A DNA stretch of 61,750 nucleotides from Acidocella sp. (GCA_026224875.1 JAMFRU010000002.1:1-61750); one strand, 5' to 3'. Shown: positions 16,464 to 25,601, counted from the stretch's first letter. Notes: a model not told the origin generated them from the sequence alone. A program made the numbers and translations.

Positions 16464-16916
16464 CTACGCGCTCTCACAGACAAATATCGGAATGTCCCGC
16501 GTGGTGCGGGCGCGGTAATCGGCGTAAGGCGCGTAATGCGTATCGCAGATTGGCCAGAGGGCGGGTTTTTCCTGAAGCGTTGCCAGGCGGGCGTGCAGCT
16601 TCATGCGCTGGCCACGGTGCCGAACTTCAATGTCAGGATGCTTGAAAATATTGTTGTACCAGACCGGGTTTTTCGGGGCGCCGCCTTGTGATGCAACCAG
16701 CAGCACGCCACCATTATATGGTACGTACATCAATGGAATCGTGATTTGCCGCCCGGTTTTTGCGCCAGTCATTGTGACGAAGACAACATCATCGCCGCCA
16801 AGCGTGTTGAACAGGCGGCCGCCCGTGATGCGGCTCAAAAACACGTGCGACTTCGTGATGAATTTCAACACCCAGCGGGGTGGCATCTTCTCGGCTTTTT
16901 TGACTTGATCTGACAT
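16464..16916 (-). CDS. Nitroreductase/deazaflavin-dependent (DDN-type) oxidoreductase family protein
   Basis: The 150-residue protein fits the split-barrel DDN/F420H2-dependent reductase family: VVFVTMTGAKTGRQITIPLMYVPYNGGVLLVASQGGAPKNP broken into its two blocks gives the GAKTG loop and the following G-G-x-P-x-x-P-x-W motif. Family members in actinobacteria use F420; in organisms without F420 they may bind flavin or heme. The start could be 16919 or 16916, two adjacent ATGs; the second is better spaced from GGGAG. Confidence 0.8.
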   Translation of the reverse strand: MSDQVKKAEKMPPRWVLKFITKSHVFLSRITGGRLFNTLGGDDVVFVTMTGAKTGRQITIPLMYVPYNGGVLLVASQGGAPKNPVWYNNIFKHPDIEVRHRGQRMKLHARLATLQEKPALWPICDTHYAPYADYRARTTRDIPIFVCESA

Positions 16917-16931
16917 CATTCTGCTCCCTGT

Positions 16932-16964
16932 AGATGGATTGCTTCGCCGCGCTCGCAATGACGG
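16932..16964. repeat. Solo arm of the ATTGCGAGC palindromic repeat
   Basis: The sequence beginning AGATGGATTGC and ending GCTCGCAATGACGG matches one arm of the inverted repeat at 4174-4252 with a few changes in the centre. It lies between msrB and the DDN-type gene. Confidence 0.7.
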
Positions 16965-16965
16965 A

Positions 16966-17421
16966 TCAGGCGGGTTTGAAGGTTAGGGCATCGCCGTCGA
17001 TGCAGTAGCGCAACCCGGTGGGCTGGGGGCCGTCCGGAAACACATGGCCCAAATGGCTGCCGCAGCGGGCGCAATGGACCTCCGTCCTGTCCATGCCAAC
17101 GGAGGTGTCGTCGGAGGTGAGGACGGCTTTGGGGAGGGGGGCCCAGAAGCTGGGCCAGCCTTCGCCGGAATCGTATTTGGTTTTGGAGGAGAAGACGGGC
17201 AGAGCGCAGCCGGCGCAGTCATAAATGCCCGGGCGGGTTTCGTTGAGCAGAGGCGAGCTTTCCGGGGGTTCGGTGCCGGCCTGGCGCAGGATGTTATATT
17301 GGTCAGGGGTGAGGCGTTTGCGCCATTGCGCGTCGGTATAGGTGACCTCGTAGGCGAAGGCCCTGAAGGGCGCTGCAAGGGCGGTGGCAGCGGTGAGCAG
17401 GAGCAGGTGGCGGCGGTTCAT
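16966..17421 (-). CDS. msrB: Peptide-methionine (R)-S-oxide reductase with export signal
   Basis: The 151-residue protein has an N-terminal signal with twin arginines (MNRRHLLLLTAATALA, cleavage probably after FAYE or nearby). An MsrB domain follows. Four zinc cysteines are in DCAGC and CARCGSHLGHVF, and the catalytic Cys is in RYCIDG. It repairs methionine-R-sulfoxide in proteins, here outside the cytoplasm. The frame is open to 17595 but homology starts at the ATG at 17421. Confidence 0.93.
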   Translation of the reverse strand: MNRRHLLLLTAATALAAPFRAFAYEVTYTDAQWRKRLTPDQYNILRQAGTEPPESSPLLNETRPGIYDCAGCALPVFSSKTKYDSGEGWPSFWAPLPKAVLTSDDTSVGMDRTEVHCARCGSHLGHVFPDGPQPTGLRYCIDGDALTFKPA

Positions 17422-17627
17422 GGGCGCTGAATCCTTGGGCGAAAGGGCGCGTGGGGCGCCGGGCTGGGAGGGTTTTACCACAAACAGGGTGCAATGGGGG
17501 CATCGTTTCCATGCCCTGGCGTTGAGCGGGCATTGTGCTGGCGTTGCAGCTGGTAGGGCAGGTAAGCACGCCTGGTGCGTTGCGCGTCGGCGCATTCCCC
17601 CGTTTAAATGGGGAAGAGCCAGCAGGA

Positions 17628-17990
17628 GTGACAGGTTTGGGTACCAGGCATGAGGATGATCCGGCGCCGTATTTTGAGACGCATATTTTTGTGTGCGGCA
17701 ACCGGCGGCCCGATGGGCATAAAAGGGGATGCTGCGCCAGCAAAGGGAGCGAGAAGATCCGCGATTATATGAAGGCGCGGGTGAAGGAGCTGGGGATTAA
17801 AGGGGTGCGGGTGAACCAGTCCGGGTGCCTGGACCGGTGCGAGGAAGGCCCCTGTGCGGTGTTTTATACCGAGGGCGTTTGGTACAGGCTGGATTCGTTT
17901 GCGGCTGTGGATGAGGTTTTGCAGAAGCATGTGATCGAGGGCGGGCGGGTACCCGCGTTGATGCTTGCCGACGATGATGACGACGATTAG
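17628..17990 (+). CDS. Thioredoxin-like [2Fe-2S] ferredoxin domain protein
   Basis: The 120-residue protein has the thioredoxin-like ferredoxin pattern. A first Cys lies in HIFVCGNRRP, a Cys pair in GHKRGCC, and later Cys residues in SGCLDRCEEGPC, which would bind a [2Fe-2S] cluster. It ends with an acidic tail of six Asp. Small stand-alone forms are widespread and lack a defined function. GTG at 17628 is chosen, with GGAAGAG ten bases upstream; an ORF extending up to 17535 has no homology. A terminator follows at 18011. Confidence 0.85.
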   Translation: MTGLGTRHEDDPAPYFETHIFVCGNRRPDGHKRGCCASKGSEKIRDYMKARVKELGIKGVRVNQSGCLDRCEEGPCAVFYTEGVWYRLDSFAAVDEVLQKHVIEGGRVPALMLADDDDDD

Positions 17991-18010
17991 GTCGCGCCTT
18001 GCACTGGAAA

Positions 18011-18044
18011 ATCCGGGTGGCGCAAACGCACCACCCGGGTTTTT
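18011..18044. terminator. Bidirectional Rho-independent terminator
   Basis: CCGGGTGG (18013-18020) pairs with CCACCCGG (18031-18038) around a ten-base loop and is followed by a T run. The minus strand has the matching T run from AAAAT. It serves the convergent ferredoxin and permease genes. Confidence 0.85.
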
Positions 18045-18045
18045 G

Positions 18046-19464
18046 TCAGTACTCTTCGTCAGCCACGTAGGAGCCGATGCGTTGCACCAGATCCGGGTCG
18101 CGCTTGGCGAGGATGGCGCCGTAGATGAGCGAGACCACCAACAGCCCAAGCGACAGATACGGGTAGATGTTGAACGGGTAAGGCTGGCCGGGTTCGACGA
18201 GCCCGTATAGCGGGAACAGCATGAGGATCGTGCCCAGCACCGGGATGATGAGGTGCCAGAACACGTTGAACTCGCTGCGATGATGGCGAAGCATATAGAC
18301 GGGCAGCGCCAGGTTGGTGATCAGATAGGTGACGACGACGGGGATGGTGCCGAGCGTTCCGGTGTCGCCGAACAGGGTTACCGGGTCGATGGCATAGACC
18401 GTGCCGAACACCAGAACGATGAGCAGGGCGACGATGATATAGGCCCACATCGCGGCATGTGGCGTGCGGTGCTGCGGGTGGATTTTGCCGAAGAAAGCCG
18501 GCAGCAGGCCCTCGCGCGAGGAGTTGAACAATATGCGCGCCTGGGCGTTGGTGAGGCCGATGAGGGACGAGAAAATACTCGTGACGCCGGCCAGATAGGC
18601 GATGATGATGATGCCCGCGGCCGAGGCTTTAAAGGCGTCAACAAAGGGAATCGCGGAGGCGGAAATGTCTTTCAGATTGTTGTGAAAGGCCGTCTCCGTG
18701 GCGAAGGCGATGAACATGTAGAGAATGCCGATGGAGACCGTGCCGGTGATAAGGGCGCGCGGCACGTTGCGGCGGGGGTTTGTGGTCTCCTCAGCCAGCA
18801 TCGCCGAGTTTTCCCAGCCGATGAACAGATAGATGGCGAGCGGGAAGCCAAGGCCGATGCCCTTGAGCCCGTTCGGCACGCTGGAAAGCAAGAACGGTAC
18901 CATGGAGATGAAGTGGCGATTGACCACCAGCATGATGACCGCGCCGACCAGCAGCAATATCAGTTCGAAATAAAAGAAGATGGCCGCCCAGGTGGTGGAG
19001 AGGCTGATGCCGCGCGATACCAGCAGGCCGACAATGGCCGTAAAGATGACGCTGAGCAACTGCCAGGGCACATGGATGCCGAGGAATACCTGCAAGGTCT
19101 GCGCCGCCCAGCCGCCGGAGATGACGACGACCGACGAGGCCGCGATGCAATAGCCGGTAACGACGAACAGCGAGGCCGCCGCACCCGAGACCGGGCCGAA
19201 CGCCATGCCGATAAAGGTGACGAAGGAGCCGGCTGAGGGGCGGTATTTGGAGAACTGCGCCAGCGTGTTGGTGAGGAACAGAATCACCACCGTGGCGGCC
19301 AGAATGGTGAGCGGCGCGCCGACCCCGGCACCGGAGACGATGAGGCCAAAGCCGAAGAAGAAACTCATGGCCGGGGCGATGTTGGCCAGAGTGGAGGCGA
19401 TGATTTGGCTGAGACCGAGGCTGTCGCGCTTCAGGCGCTCCCCGCTCCTGGTTATGGTGCTCAT
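18046..19464 (-). CDS. APC-superfamily amino acid permease
   Basis: The 472-residue protein has 12 predicted hydrophobic segments. The first has the APC pattern SLGLSQIIASTLANIAPAMS, and LFVVTGYCIAASSVVVISGG and GWENSAMLAEETTNPRRNVP (the TM6-loop region) are typical. It is an inner membrane importer of an amino acid or amine. It lies just downstream of putA on the same strand order but 85 bases away, so a proline or related substrate is possible but unproven. Confidence 0.9.
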   Translation of the reverse strand: MSTITRSGERLKRDSLGLSQIIASTLANIAPAMSFFFGFGLIVSGAGVGAPLTILAATVVILFLTNTLAQFSKYRPSAGSFVTFIGMAFGPVSGAAASLFVVTGYCIAASSVVVISGGWAAQTLQVFLGIHVPWQLLSVIFTAIVGLLVSRGISLSTTWAAIFFYFELILLLVGAVIMLVVNRHFISMVPFLLSSVPNGLKGIGLGFPLAIYLFIGWENSAMLAEETTNPRRNVPRALITGTVSIGILYMFIAFATETAFHNNLKDISASAIPFVDAFKASAAGIIIIAYLAGVTSIFSSLIGLTNAQARILFNSSREGLLPAFFGKIHPQHRTPHAAMWAYIIVALLIVLVFGTVYAIDPVTLFGDTGTLGTIPVVVTYLITNLALPVYMLRHHRSEFNVFWHLIIPVLGTILMLFPLYGLVEPGQPYPFNIYPYLSLGLLVVSLIYGAILAKRDPDLVQRIGSYVADEEY

Positions 19465-19549
19465 GGTGTTTCCCTACTTGTTATAAGGTATTCCGCCGAC
19501 GTTGCGGCGCGTAAAAGCTCCGCCTTTTGGGGCGATCCGTCAACTGGTG

Positions 19550-22500
19550 TTAAATTTCGGTTACAAGCGCTGCATTACCGCCGGCCGCGGCTGTGTTGGT
19601 GCTTATGACGCGCTCATGCACCAGCCAGGCAGGATTGTAGACGGCACCCGCGGCGATGGCGGCGGTGGAGAGGGCGTGGACCGGGATTATGGGGCCAGGC
19701 CGGGCCGCGAGGCTGGTGGTGAGGTGCAGGATGTCTGCCGCGCCGCCTTCCACCAGGGCCGCCGAGAATTTGGCGGCGGGGTTGAAGACGGAATGGGCGT
19801 TGGCCGCGCGTATGGCGTCCTGCTGGGCGGCGCGGCCTGCGGCGGTTTTGGCGGAACAGTATATGCGGCGGGGGTGGAGCTCGTAGATATTGCGCTCGCC
19901 GGCGGGACCGGGGAGTTCGCCCTGGGCGGGCCAGCAGGCCGGGCCATGGGCGAGCAGGCGGTGGGGGTAGAGCGGGCCGCCGGCTTTGGGGCCGGTGCCG
20001 GAGAGGGATGCGCCGCCGAAGGGCTGGGAGCCGACCACGGCGCCGACCATGTTGCGGTTGATGTAGATATTGCCCGCGTTGATGCTGCCAGCAAGGCGAT
20101 TTGCGCGGGATTCGATGCGGCTGTGGATACCGAAGGTAAGGCCGTAGCCAAGCGCGTTGATGCGGGCAAGCAGGCGCGGCAGAGCGGCACGGCGGTAAGT
20201 GAGCACATGCAGGACCGGGCCGAATACTTCTTCGCGCAAAAGAGAGAGATCGGGGATTTCGATGATGGTGGGCGGGATGAAGTTTTCACCTGCCGGGGCG
20301 GCGGGCTGGGTGATGCGGCAGCCGGCGGTGCGCAGGGCTTCGATGTGGGATTGGATTTTTTCGGCGGCGGCGGTGCTGATGAGCGGGCCGATGTCCGTGG
20401 CGAGTTCGGCTGGGTTGCCCGTGCGAAGTTCGGTGAGTGCGGCGCGCAGGCGGGGCAGAATGAGAGGGGTTAATTCCCGTTGCAGGCAGAGGACGCGCAA
20501 GGAGGAGCAGCGCTGGCCGGCGGAGTCGAAGGCGGAATAAAGCACGTCCGCGATAAGTTGTTCGGGTAGAGCCGAGGCATCGGCGATCATGGCGTTCTGG
20601 CCGCCGGTTTCAGCAATGAACGGCACGGGCATACCGCCGGGATTGACGCGGCGGCTGAGGGTTTGCTGGATGGATTTGGCGGCTTTGAGGCCGCCGGTGA
20701 AGGCGACGCCGTATGTGCGGGAATCGGCGATAAGGGCGGCACCTATGGCGCCGTTGCCCTGGATGAGATGAAGTGCCGCGCGGGGGATGCCGGCATTATG
20801 CAGCAGGCTAACGATGTAGGCGGCTATGCCCGGGGTTTCCTCGGCGGGTTTGGCGAGCACGGCGTTGCCGGCGGCGAGTGCGCCCATGATCTGGCCTACG
20901 AAAATGGCGCAAGGGAAATTCCATGGGCTGATGCAGATGACGGTGCCCAGCGGAATATGGGTTTCCGCGGCCCAGGTTTTTATGAGGTTGGCGTAGTAGC
21001 GGCAGTAATCTACGGCTTCACGGATTTCGGCCAGCGCGGCGGGGATGGTTTTGCCCCCTTCCCTCACCAGAAAATTCAGCAGCGGGAGGCGGTTTTGCTC
21101 CAGTGCCGCGGCGGCGTGGTGCAGCATGGCGTGGCGCATGGCCGGCGGTGGCGGTTTGTAGCCGGCGGCGGCGAGGAAGGCTGTCTCCATGGTGGCTGGC
21201 GTGGCCTGGGTGATTTCGGGCCAAACGGGATCATGGATGGTGAGGCTGGCGATTATGGGTTCGCCGGTGAGGTCCAGACCGATGGAATTTTCGCGGGAGG
21301 GGAATAGTTGTGCCGGGAGAGGAATGGAGGGATGCGGGGCGCCGCGTGTTGCGAGCGCTGCTTCCACGGGGTCTTGCAAAAGATCGTCGATGGGGACGGC
21401 GTGGTTGTGCAACTGGTTGATGAAGGAGGCGTTGGCGCCGTTTTCCAGCAGGCGGCGGGAGAGATAGGCGAGCAGCCGGGGATGCGGGCCGACGGGAGCG
21501 TAGATACGGCAGGGTTTTTCGGTGTACTTATGGACTTGCGCGTATAAATCCTCGCCCATGCCGTGCAGGCATTGGAATTCGTAATCGGCGGTGGCGCTCA
21601 TTTCGTGAATAGCGGCGATGGTGAGGGCGTTATGCGTGGCGAATTGCGGGAAAATATCCGCGCCGGCATCGATGAGTTTTTTGGCGCAGGCGAGGTAGGA
21701 GATGTCCGTATGGATTTTGCGGGTGAAGACAGGGTAGTCGGATACGCCGTCGATTTGTGCCTGCTTTATTTCGGAATCCCAGTACGCACCTTTGACGAGG
21801 CGGAGCATGAGGCGATGGTTGGTGCGGCGGGCGAGGGTGATGCAGAAATCGAGCACGGCGGGGGCACGTTTTTGGTAGGCCTGCACGGCGAAGCCAAGGC
21901 CGTGCCAGGCGCCAAGTGTTTCGTCTTCGCAGAGGGCTTGCAGCAGGTCGAGCGAGAGGTCGAGCCGGGCGGCTTCTTCGGCGTCTATGGTGAGGCTGAT
22001 GTTGCGGGATTTGGCGAGGCGGGCGAGCGTGGCGAGACGGGGGAGCAATTCGGTAAGCACGCGGTCGCGCTGGGCGCGGCAATAGCGCGGATGGATGGCC
22101 GAGAGTTTAATGGATACACCGGCGTTTTCGTACAAGCTGCGGTCGGCGCGCGCCGCGTTTATGGCGGTCTCGTAGGCTGCGTAATAATCATCCGCATCGG
22201 CGGCGGTGAGGGCTGCTTCGCCCAGCATGTCGTAGGAGTAGCGGAAGCCTTGCGCCTCCAAAAGTGCTGCGCGGGCGAGCGCCTGGGGCATGGTTTCGCC
22301 CAAGACAAATTCGCCCGCGAGGCGGCCGATTTCGCGCTGCGCGGCGCGGCGCACGATGGGGGCTGCGAGCGGCCAGGCGGGGCTGGCGGCGAAGCGTGCG
22401 GCGAGGCGGAGGTCGTGGGTCTGCCAGTGGCGGTGGGCGAGCTTGTCACGCAGGAGGTCGTTTCGGGTGGCGGCATCGGGGATGCGGAGCAGAGCTTCGG

Positions 22501-22720
22501 CCAGGCCCATGAGCGCCTGACCTTCCGGGCTTGCGAGCGGGTGGGCGGCGAGCATGGTGGCCAGGGTGCCTGGCGGGCGGGCACGCAGTGCGGTAACGAG
22601 GGTGGCGGCTAGGGTGCGGGCGGCGGGCGGTAAAGTGGCGGCGGGCAGCAATGCCGCCACGCATTCCGGCTCGGGCAGGCGGCAGGCTGCCATAATGGCG
22701 CGGCGCAGCTCATCACTCAT
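19550..22720 (-). CDS. putA: Bifunctional proline dehydrogenase / L-glutamate gamma-semialdehyde dehydrogenase
   Basis: The 1056-residue enzyme oxidises proline to glutamate through P5C. Residues about 1-480 hold the helical arm and the FAD-binding proline dehydrogenase barrel (GVSIKLSAIHPRY, LMLRLVKGAYWDSEIKQAQ, FATHNALT). Residues about 510-980 hold the aldehyde dehydrogenase with CISPWNFPCAIF and the catalytic Cys in SAGQRCSSLR. There is no N-terminal ribbon-helix-helix domain, unlike E. coli PutA (1320 residues), so it should not repress its own gene. The C-terminal domain is also short. Transcription ends before the APC permease. Confidence 0.95.
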   Translation of the reverse strand: MSDELRRAIMAACRLPEPECVAALLPAATLPPAARTLAATLVTALRARPPGTLATMLAAHPLASPEGQALMGLAEALLRIPDAATRNDLLRDKLAHRHWQTHDLRLAARFAASPAWPLAAPIVRRAAQREIGRLAGEFVLGETMPQALARAALLEAQGFRYSYDMLGEAALTAADADDYYAAYETAINAARADRSLYENAGVSIKLSAIHPRYCRAQRDRVLTELLPRLATLARLAKSRNISLTIDAEEAARLDLSLDLLQALCEDETLGAWHGLGFAVQAYQKRAPAVLDFCITLARRTNHRLMLRLVKGAYWDSEIKQAQIDGVSDYPVFTRKIHTDISYLACAKKLIDAGADIFPQFATHNALTIAAIHEMSATADYEFQCLHGMGEDLYAQVHKYTEKPCRIYAPVGPHPRLLAYLSRRLLENGANASFINQLHNHAVPIDDLLQDPVEAALATRGAPHPSIPLPAQLFPSRENSIGLDLTGEPIIASLTIHDPVWPEITQATPATMETAFLAAAGYKPPPPAMRHAMLHHAAAALEQNRLPLLNFLVREGGKTIPAALAEIREAVDYCRYYANLIKTWAAETHIPLGTVICISPWNFPCAIFVGQIMGALAAGNAVLAKPAEETPGIAAYIVSLLHNAGIPRAALHLIQGNGAIGAALIADSRTYGVAFTGGLKAAKSIQQTLSRRVNPGGMPVPFIAETGGQNAMIADASALPEQLIADVLYSAFDSAGQRCSSLRVLCLQRELTPLILPRLRAALTELRTGNPAELATDIGPLISTAAAEKIQSHIEALRTAGCRITQPAAPAGENFIPPTIIEIPDLSLLREEVFGPVLHVLTYRRAALPRLLARINALGYGLTFGIHSRIESRANRLAGSINAGNIYINRNMVGAVVGSQPFGGASLSGTGPKAGGPLYPHRLLAHGPACWPAQGELPGPAGERNIYELHPRRIYCSAKTAAGRAAQQDAIRAANAHSVFNPAAKFSAALVEGGAADILHLTTSLAARPGPIIPVHALSTAAIAAGAVYNPAWLVHERVISTNTAAAGGNAALVTEI

Positions 22721-22750
22721 GAGTCCAAGGTGGTAGCACGCCCGCGGTAA

Positions 22751-22796
22751 TAAAAGTTTTTGGTGCAGCTTTTTTCAAAAAGCTGCTGCTTTTCCT
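22751..22796. repeat. Dispersed intergenic repeat, copy B (hairpin)
   Basis: TAAAAGTTTTTGG is followed by a near-perfect hairpin, GCAGCTTTTTT-C-AAAAAGCTGC (22765-22786), then a T-rich tail. It corresponds to the ends of copies A and C with the central GC-rich part missing. Confidence 0.65.
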
Positions 22797-22816
22797 TGTC
22801 TCAAGTACAGAGGTTC

Positions 22817-22887
22817 CCGCTTTCGCGGGAATGACGGGTTTCGCGGGAATGACGGGTTTCGCGCAAATGACGACTTTCGCGGAATGA
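22817..22887. repeat. 18-bp tandem repeat, four units
   Basis: Four tandem units of the type CGGGTTTCGCGGGAATGA start at 22817, 22835, 22853 and 22871, the last one base short. The second and third differ at few positions. Each unit contains the palindrome TTCCCGC...GCGGGAA in degenerate form. It lies between putA and flgN, at the border of the flagellar cluster. Confidence 0.8.
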
Positions 22888-22910
22888 CAGCGGGAATAAC
22901 GGCGGGGCGG

Positions 22911-23384
22911 CTAGGCCTCCGCGATCAGCCGCCCGCTTTCCTGCACCCCCAGAGCCTGCAGCGATTTGAGCGCGGCATTGAGCCCCCGGTTGAGCTGCTG
23001 TGCCCGCCGGTTGGCGCTGACGGATTTTTTTGCAAAGCGCGTGAGGGCGATGCGCAAAGCTTCAGCGAGGCCGGCTGCGTCATCTTCCTCGATTTTGCGC
23101 AGTTGCGCGGCGGCGGCGGTAAGGTTGCAGGCCCCGAGCCTTCCCATGGTTTCGGCGATTTCGGCAAAAGAAGGTGCCGCGGCTTTGAGTGCCGCTTCAA
23201 TGCCAGCGGCGGCGTCTGAAATATCGTTAGGCTTGCCGGTCAGCATCAGCGTGTCGAGATAATGCAGTTTGCGGCTGATATCTTCGACAAGTTCCAAGCC
23301 ATGCCGGAGCACGTCAGTTACAGGAGGGATATCCAAGGCCGGGGGGGCGGAGTCTAGATTACGAAATTGCCCGGCTATGTTCAT
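22911..23384 (-). CDS. flgN: FlgN-like flagellar export chaperone (putative)
   Basis: The 157-residue all-helical protein has no strong motif. It follows flgM with a 4-base ATGA overlap, the place of flgN in many flagellar clusters. It has a leucine-rich long helix at the N-terminus (VLRHGLELVEDISRKLHYLD) compatible with a FlgN-type coiled-coil chaperone for hook-associated proteins FlgK and FlgL. The assignment rests mainly on order and helical content. It is the last gene of the minus-strand flagellar arm. Confidence 0.55.
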   Translation of the reverse strand: MNIAGQFRNLDSAPPALDIPPVTDVLRHGLELVEDISRKLHYLDTLMLTGKPNDISDAAAGIEAALKAAAPSFAEIAETMGRLGACNLTAAAAQLRKIEEDDAAGLAEALRIALTRFAKKSVSANRRAQQLNRGLNAALKSLQALGVQESGRLIAEA

Positions 23385-23686
23385 GATTTCGTTTCTTTCA
23401 ACACGGTGGCGATGGCCTGGGCGAGATCTTCGGGCGAGACGTTGTAACTGCCGGCGGCGAGCTGGCCGCGGATATTGGCGACGGCGGCCTGGTCTATGCC
23501 GGATGATTTTTGCGCGGCGTTGAGCAATTGCGCGCCGGATTGGGCGGCCTCGCTCAGCGTTACGGAATCGGTCTGCGGTGTTGCTTCAGCTTGCGGCGCC
23601 GCTTGCGCGGCGGATGCCAAGCTGGCTTGGCCCGTGGCCGTATCGGGCACCGCTGTCTGGCGGAACGGCGGGATGGTATTACTCAT
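23381..23686 (-). CDS. flgM: Anti-sigma-28 factor FlgM
   Basis: The 101-residue protein has a disordered Ala/Gln/Thr-rich first half and the FlgM helix region DQAAVANIRGQLAAGSYNV followed by SPEDLAQAIATVLKE. FlgM binds the flagellar sigma factor until the hook is complete and is then exported. Its partner would be the sigma factor at 37015-37599. The start overlaps the fliS stop. Confidence 0.82.
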   Translation of the reverse strand: MSNTIPPFRQTAVPDTATGQASLASAAQAAPQAEATPQTDSVTLSEAAQSGAQLLNAAQKSSGIDQAAVANIRGQLAAGSYNVSPEDLAQAIATVLKETKS

Positions 23687-24114
23687 GCGGCTAACACGCT
23701 TTCAGATGGTTTTATCATGTCACGGTCGAGGATTGCCAAAGCTGCCTCGAAATCCTGCAGGGCATCCGGGCTATTTTCTGTATTGGCGCGCAAAAGAGTG
23801 AAACGCAAGGCGCCGTAAATGGTCATGAGGGCAGGGCCGAGCGTGGTTCCCGGGGATGTATCGAGTATGCCGCTCATTACGGTGAGCAGCTCATCGGCAC
23901 GGGCGATCATGGTGGCTTTAACGGCCAGGTCGTTATCGTCGATGGCGAGGCGGGCGCGGCGGCCGTATTGGCGCAGGCCGCGCCAGCCCTGGCGCAGCCA
24001 GGCGAGATCGGCCGCGCCATCGAACATCGTTGAACGATAGATGCCGATCAAATCGGTTGTTTTTTCGAAGGCGTTTTCTTTTTCAAAGCTGTTCGCTTTT
24101 TCAGAGCCACTCAT
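23683..24114 (-). CDS. fliS: Flagellin export chaperone FliS
   Basis: The 143-residue helical protein has the FliS pattern. The central helix AVKATMIARADELLTVMSGILD is followed by LGPALMTIYGALRFTLLRANT and a final amphipathic helix. FliS binds the C-terminus of flagellin in the cytoplasm and prevents premature polymerisation. It follows fliD by 34 bases and overlaps flgM. Most alphaproteobacteria use FlaF/FlbT for flagellin handling, so FliS here is notable. Confidence 0.82.
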   Translation of the reverse strand: MSGSEKANSFEKENAFEKTTDLIGIYRSTMFDGAADLAWLRQGWRGLRQYGRRARLAIDDNDLAVKATMIARADELLTVMSGILDTSPGTTLGPALMTIYGALRFTLLRANTENSPDALQDFEAALAILDRDMIKPSESVLAA

Positions 24115-24148
24115 CTGCGCGTCCTAACCATTTGCCTTACGATGTTAC

Positions 24149-25540
24149 TTACGATGAGCTGGAGCCGCTGCCGAGGAAAACGCCCAGATAGGTCTGGGTG
24201 ATCGAGGCGTTGCTCGCATTGCTCTCCGCGATTGTATACTGCTGCTGCAGCAGTTTAAGCTGCGCGGCGTTTTGTTTTTCGATCTGCACCACTTGAGCGT
24301 CGATCGAGGTGATCAGCCCGTTAATCGAGGTGGTGGTAGCGGAGATGAAGCCGGTGGATTTGGTGCTGACCACACCACTTGCCGAGCCGCTGGAAGTGCC
24401 GAGCGCGCCGTTGGTTATGCCGGTGAGCGAGGTGTAGAGATCGCTCACCAGATTCTGCACGGCGGTGGGGTTCTTGGCATATTCGGCGGCGAAGCTGGTG
24501 CTGTTGAAGGAAATCGTGCCCGAGCTGTTGACGGAGAGCCCGACCGCACCTGCCGAAACACCGCTGGCGACGAGCTGGCTGATCGAGGTGAGCAGCTCGT
24601 TTTTAAGCTCGGTGGCGGAGAAATTGCCCAGAAGCGGGCCGGCGCTGCCGCCGCTGCTGGTGCCCGTGGCCGTGGTGGTGGGGGCGGTGAATTTGGTCTC
24701 CTTGGTAATGGCGGCGACCGCGGCGTTGAGCGTGGTGGCGACCGCCTGCACCGAACTGGAGAGGTTGGTGGGCGAGGAGGAGACCGAGACCACCGCCGAG
24801 CCGGCGCCGGCAAGTGCTATGGTAACGCCGGTAATGGCACTGCCCAAAGTGTTCGTGCTGCTGGTAATCGGCACACCGTTCATGGTGAGGGTGGCATCGA
24901 CCGCCGATTGCGCCAAGGTCTCGCCGACATGCGCGGAGCCGCTGCTGTAGTCGAACTGCGCCAGCGCGCCGGTGCCGGAAACGGAGAAGGCAGCCGAGCT
25001 GCCGGTGCTGCTGCTCTGCAATACCAGACGCGCACCGGTCTTGCTACCGATAACGCTGGCCTGTACGCCGCCGGCCTGTTTGTTGATGGCGGCGGCAACA
25101 CCGTTGAGCGTCAGGCTGCCCGAACCGATGGCGATTGTTTCAGTTTTACCACCCGTACTGAAAACCAGCGAGCCTGTGCCGCCGGTGAGCGTGGCAGCAC
25201 CGGAGCCGAGCAGGCTGGAATAAATTTCCTGCGATTTGGCCAGCGAAATACTGGTGAGATTATAGGTGCCGGTGGCGGCCAAATTGCTGGCCGTGGCGGT
25301 CGCCGTGTTACTGTTCGAGGTGGAGATGTTGCGGCTGCTGATGGTGGCCACGTCTTTGATGTTGGAGAGCGCCTGCGCCAGCGTGGAGACCGAGCCGCTG
25401 ATCACCCCCCAGGCGGAGATTTGCGCCTGTTCCGTGGTGACCTGATTTTGCAGCTCCGTAACGGGCGCCTGCAGGCGCGTCTCCACGGTGGTGATCTCCG
25501 AGGCTATTTGCGACGAACCAAGTGCGCTGACGCTGGACAT
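24149..25540 (-). CDS. fliD: Flagellar filament cap protein FliD
   Basis: The 463-residue protein has coiled-coil ends and a Ser/Thr/Gly-rich centre. The N-terminal FliD domain (residues about 10-105) contains SSRNISTSNSNTATATAS; the C-terminal domain contains the NLVSDLYTSLTGITNGA region and SIDAQVVQIEKQNAAQLKLL. FliD forms the cap at the tip of the filament under which flagellin adds. It lies after a terminator that follows fliC, so it needs its own promoter or read-through. Confidence 0.9.
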   Translation of the reverse strand: MSSVSALGSSQIASEITTVETRLQAPVTELQNQVTTEQAQISAWGVISGSVSTLAQALSNIKDVATISSRNISTSNSNTATATASNLAATGTYNLTSISLAKSQEIYSSLLGSGAATLTGGTGSLVFSTGGKTETIAIGSGSLTLNGVAAAINKQAGGVQASVIGSKTGARLVLQSSSTGSSAAFSVSGTGALAQFDYSSGSAHVGETLAQSAVDATLTMNGVPITSSTNTLGSAITGVTIALAGAGSAVVSVSSSPTNLSSSVQAVATTLNAAVAAITKETKFTAPTTTATGTSSGGSAGPLLGNFSATELKNELLTSISQLVASGVSAGAVGLSVNSSGTISFNSTSFAAEYAKNPTAVQNLVSDLYTSLTGITNGALGTSSGSASGVVSTKSTGFISATTTSINGLITSIDAQVVQIEKQNAAQLKLLQQQYTIAESNASNASITQTYLGVFLGSGSSSS

Positions 25541-25558
25541 GATATCTCTGCCTTAGGT

Positions 25559-25592
25559 GAAAAAACCCAGGCCGGGGCTGCCCCCGGCCTGG
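25559..25592 (-). terminator. Rho-independent terminator after flagellin gene
   Basis: On the minus strand CCAGGCCGGGG pairs with CCCCGGCCTGG around a 4-base loop and is followed by GTTTTTTC. It sits nine bases past the fliC stop and would end most flagellin transcripts before fliD. Confidence 0.9.
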
Positions 25593-25601
25593 CCGAGAGG
25601 C

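Noticed and set aside
18253-19236. 327-codon plus-strand frame
   Set aside because: It is antisense to the APC permease and shows no protein-like pattern.
22817-22887. CRISPR array
   Set aside because: The units are contiguous tandem 18-mers without spacers, and there are no cas genes.
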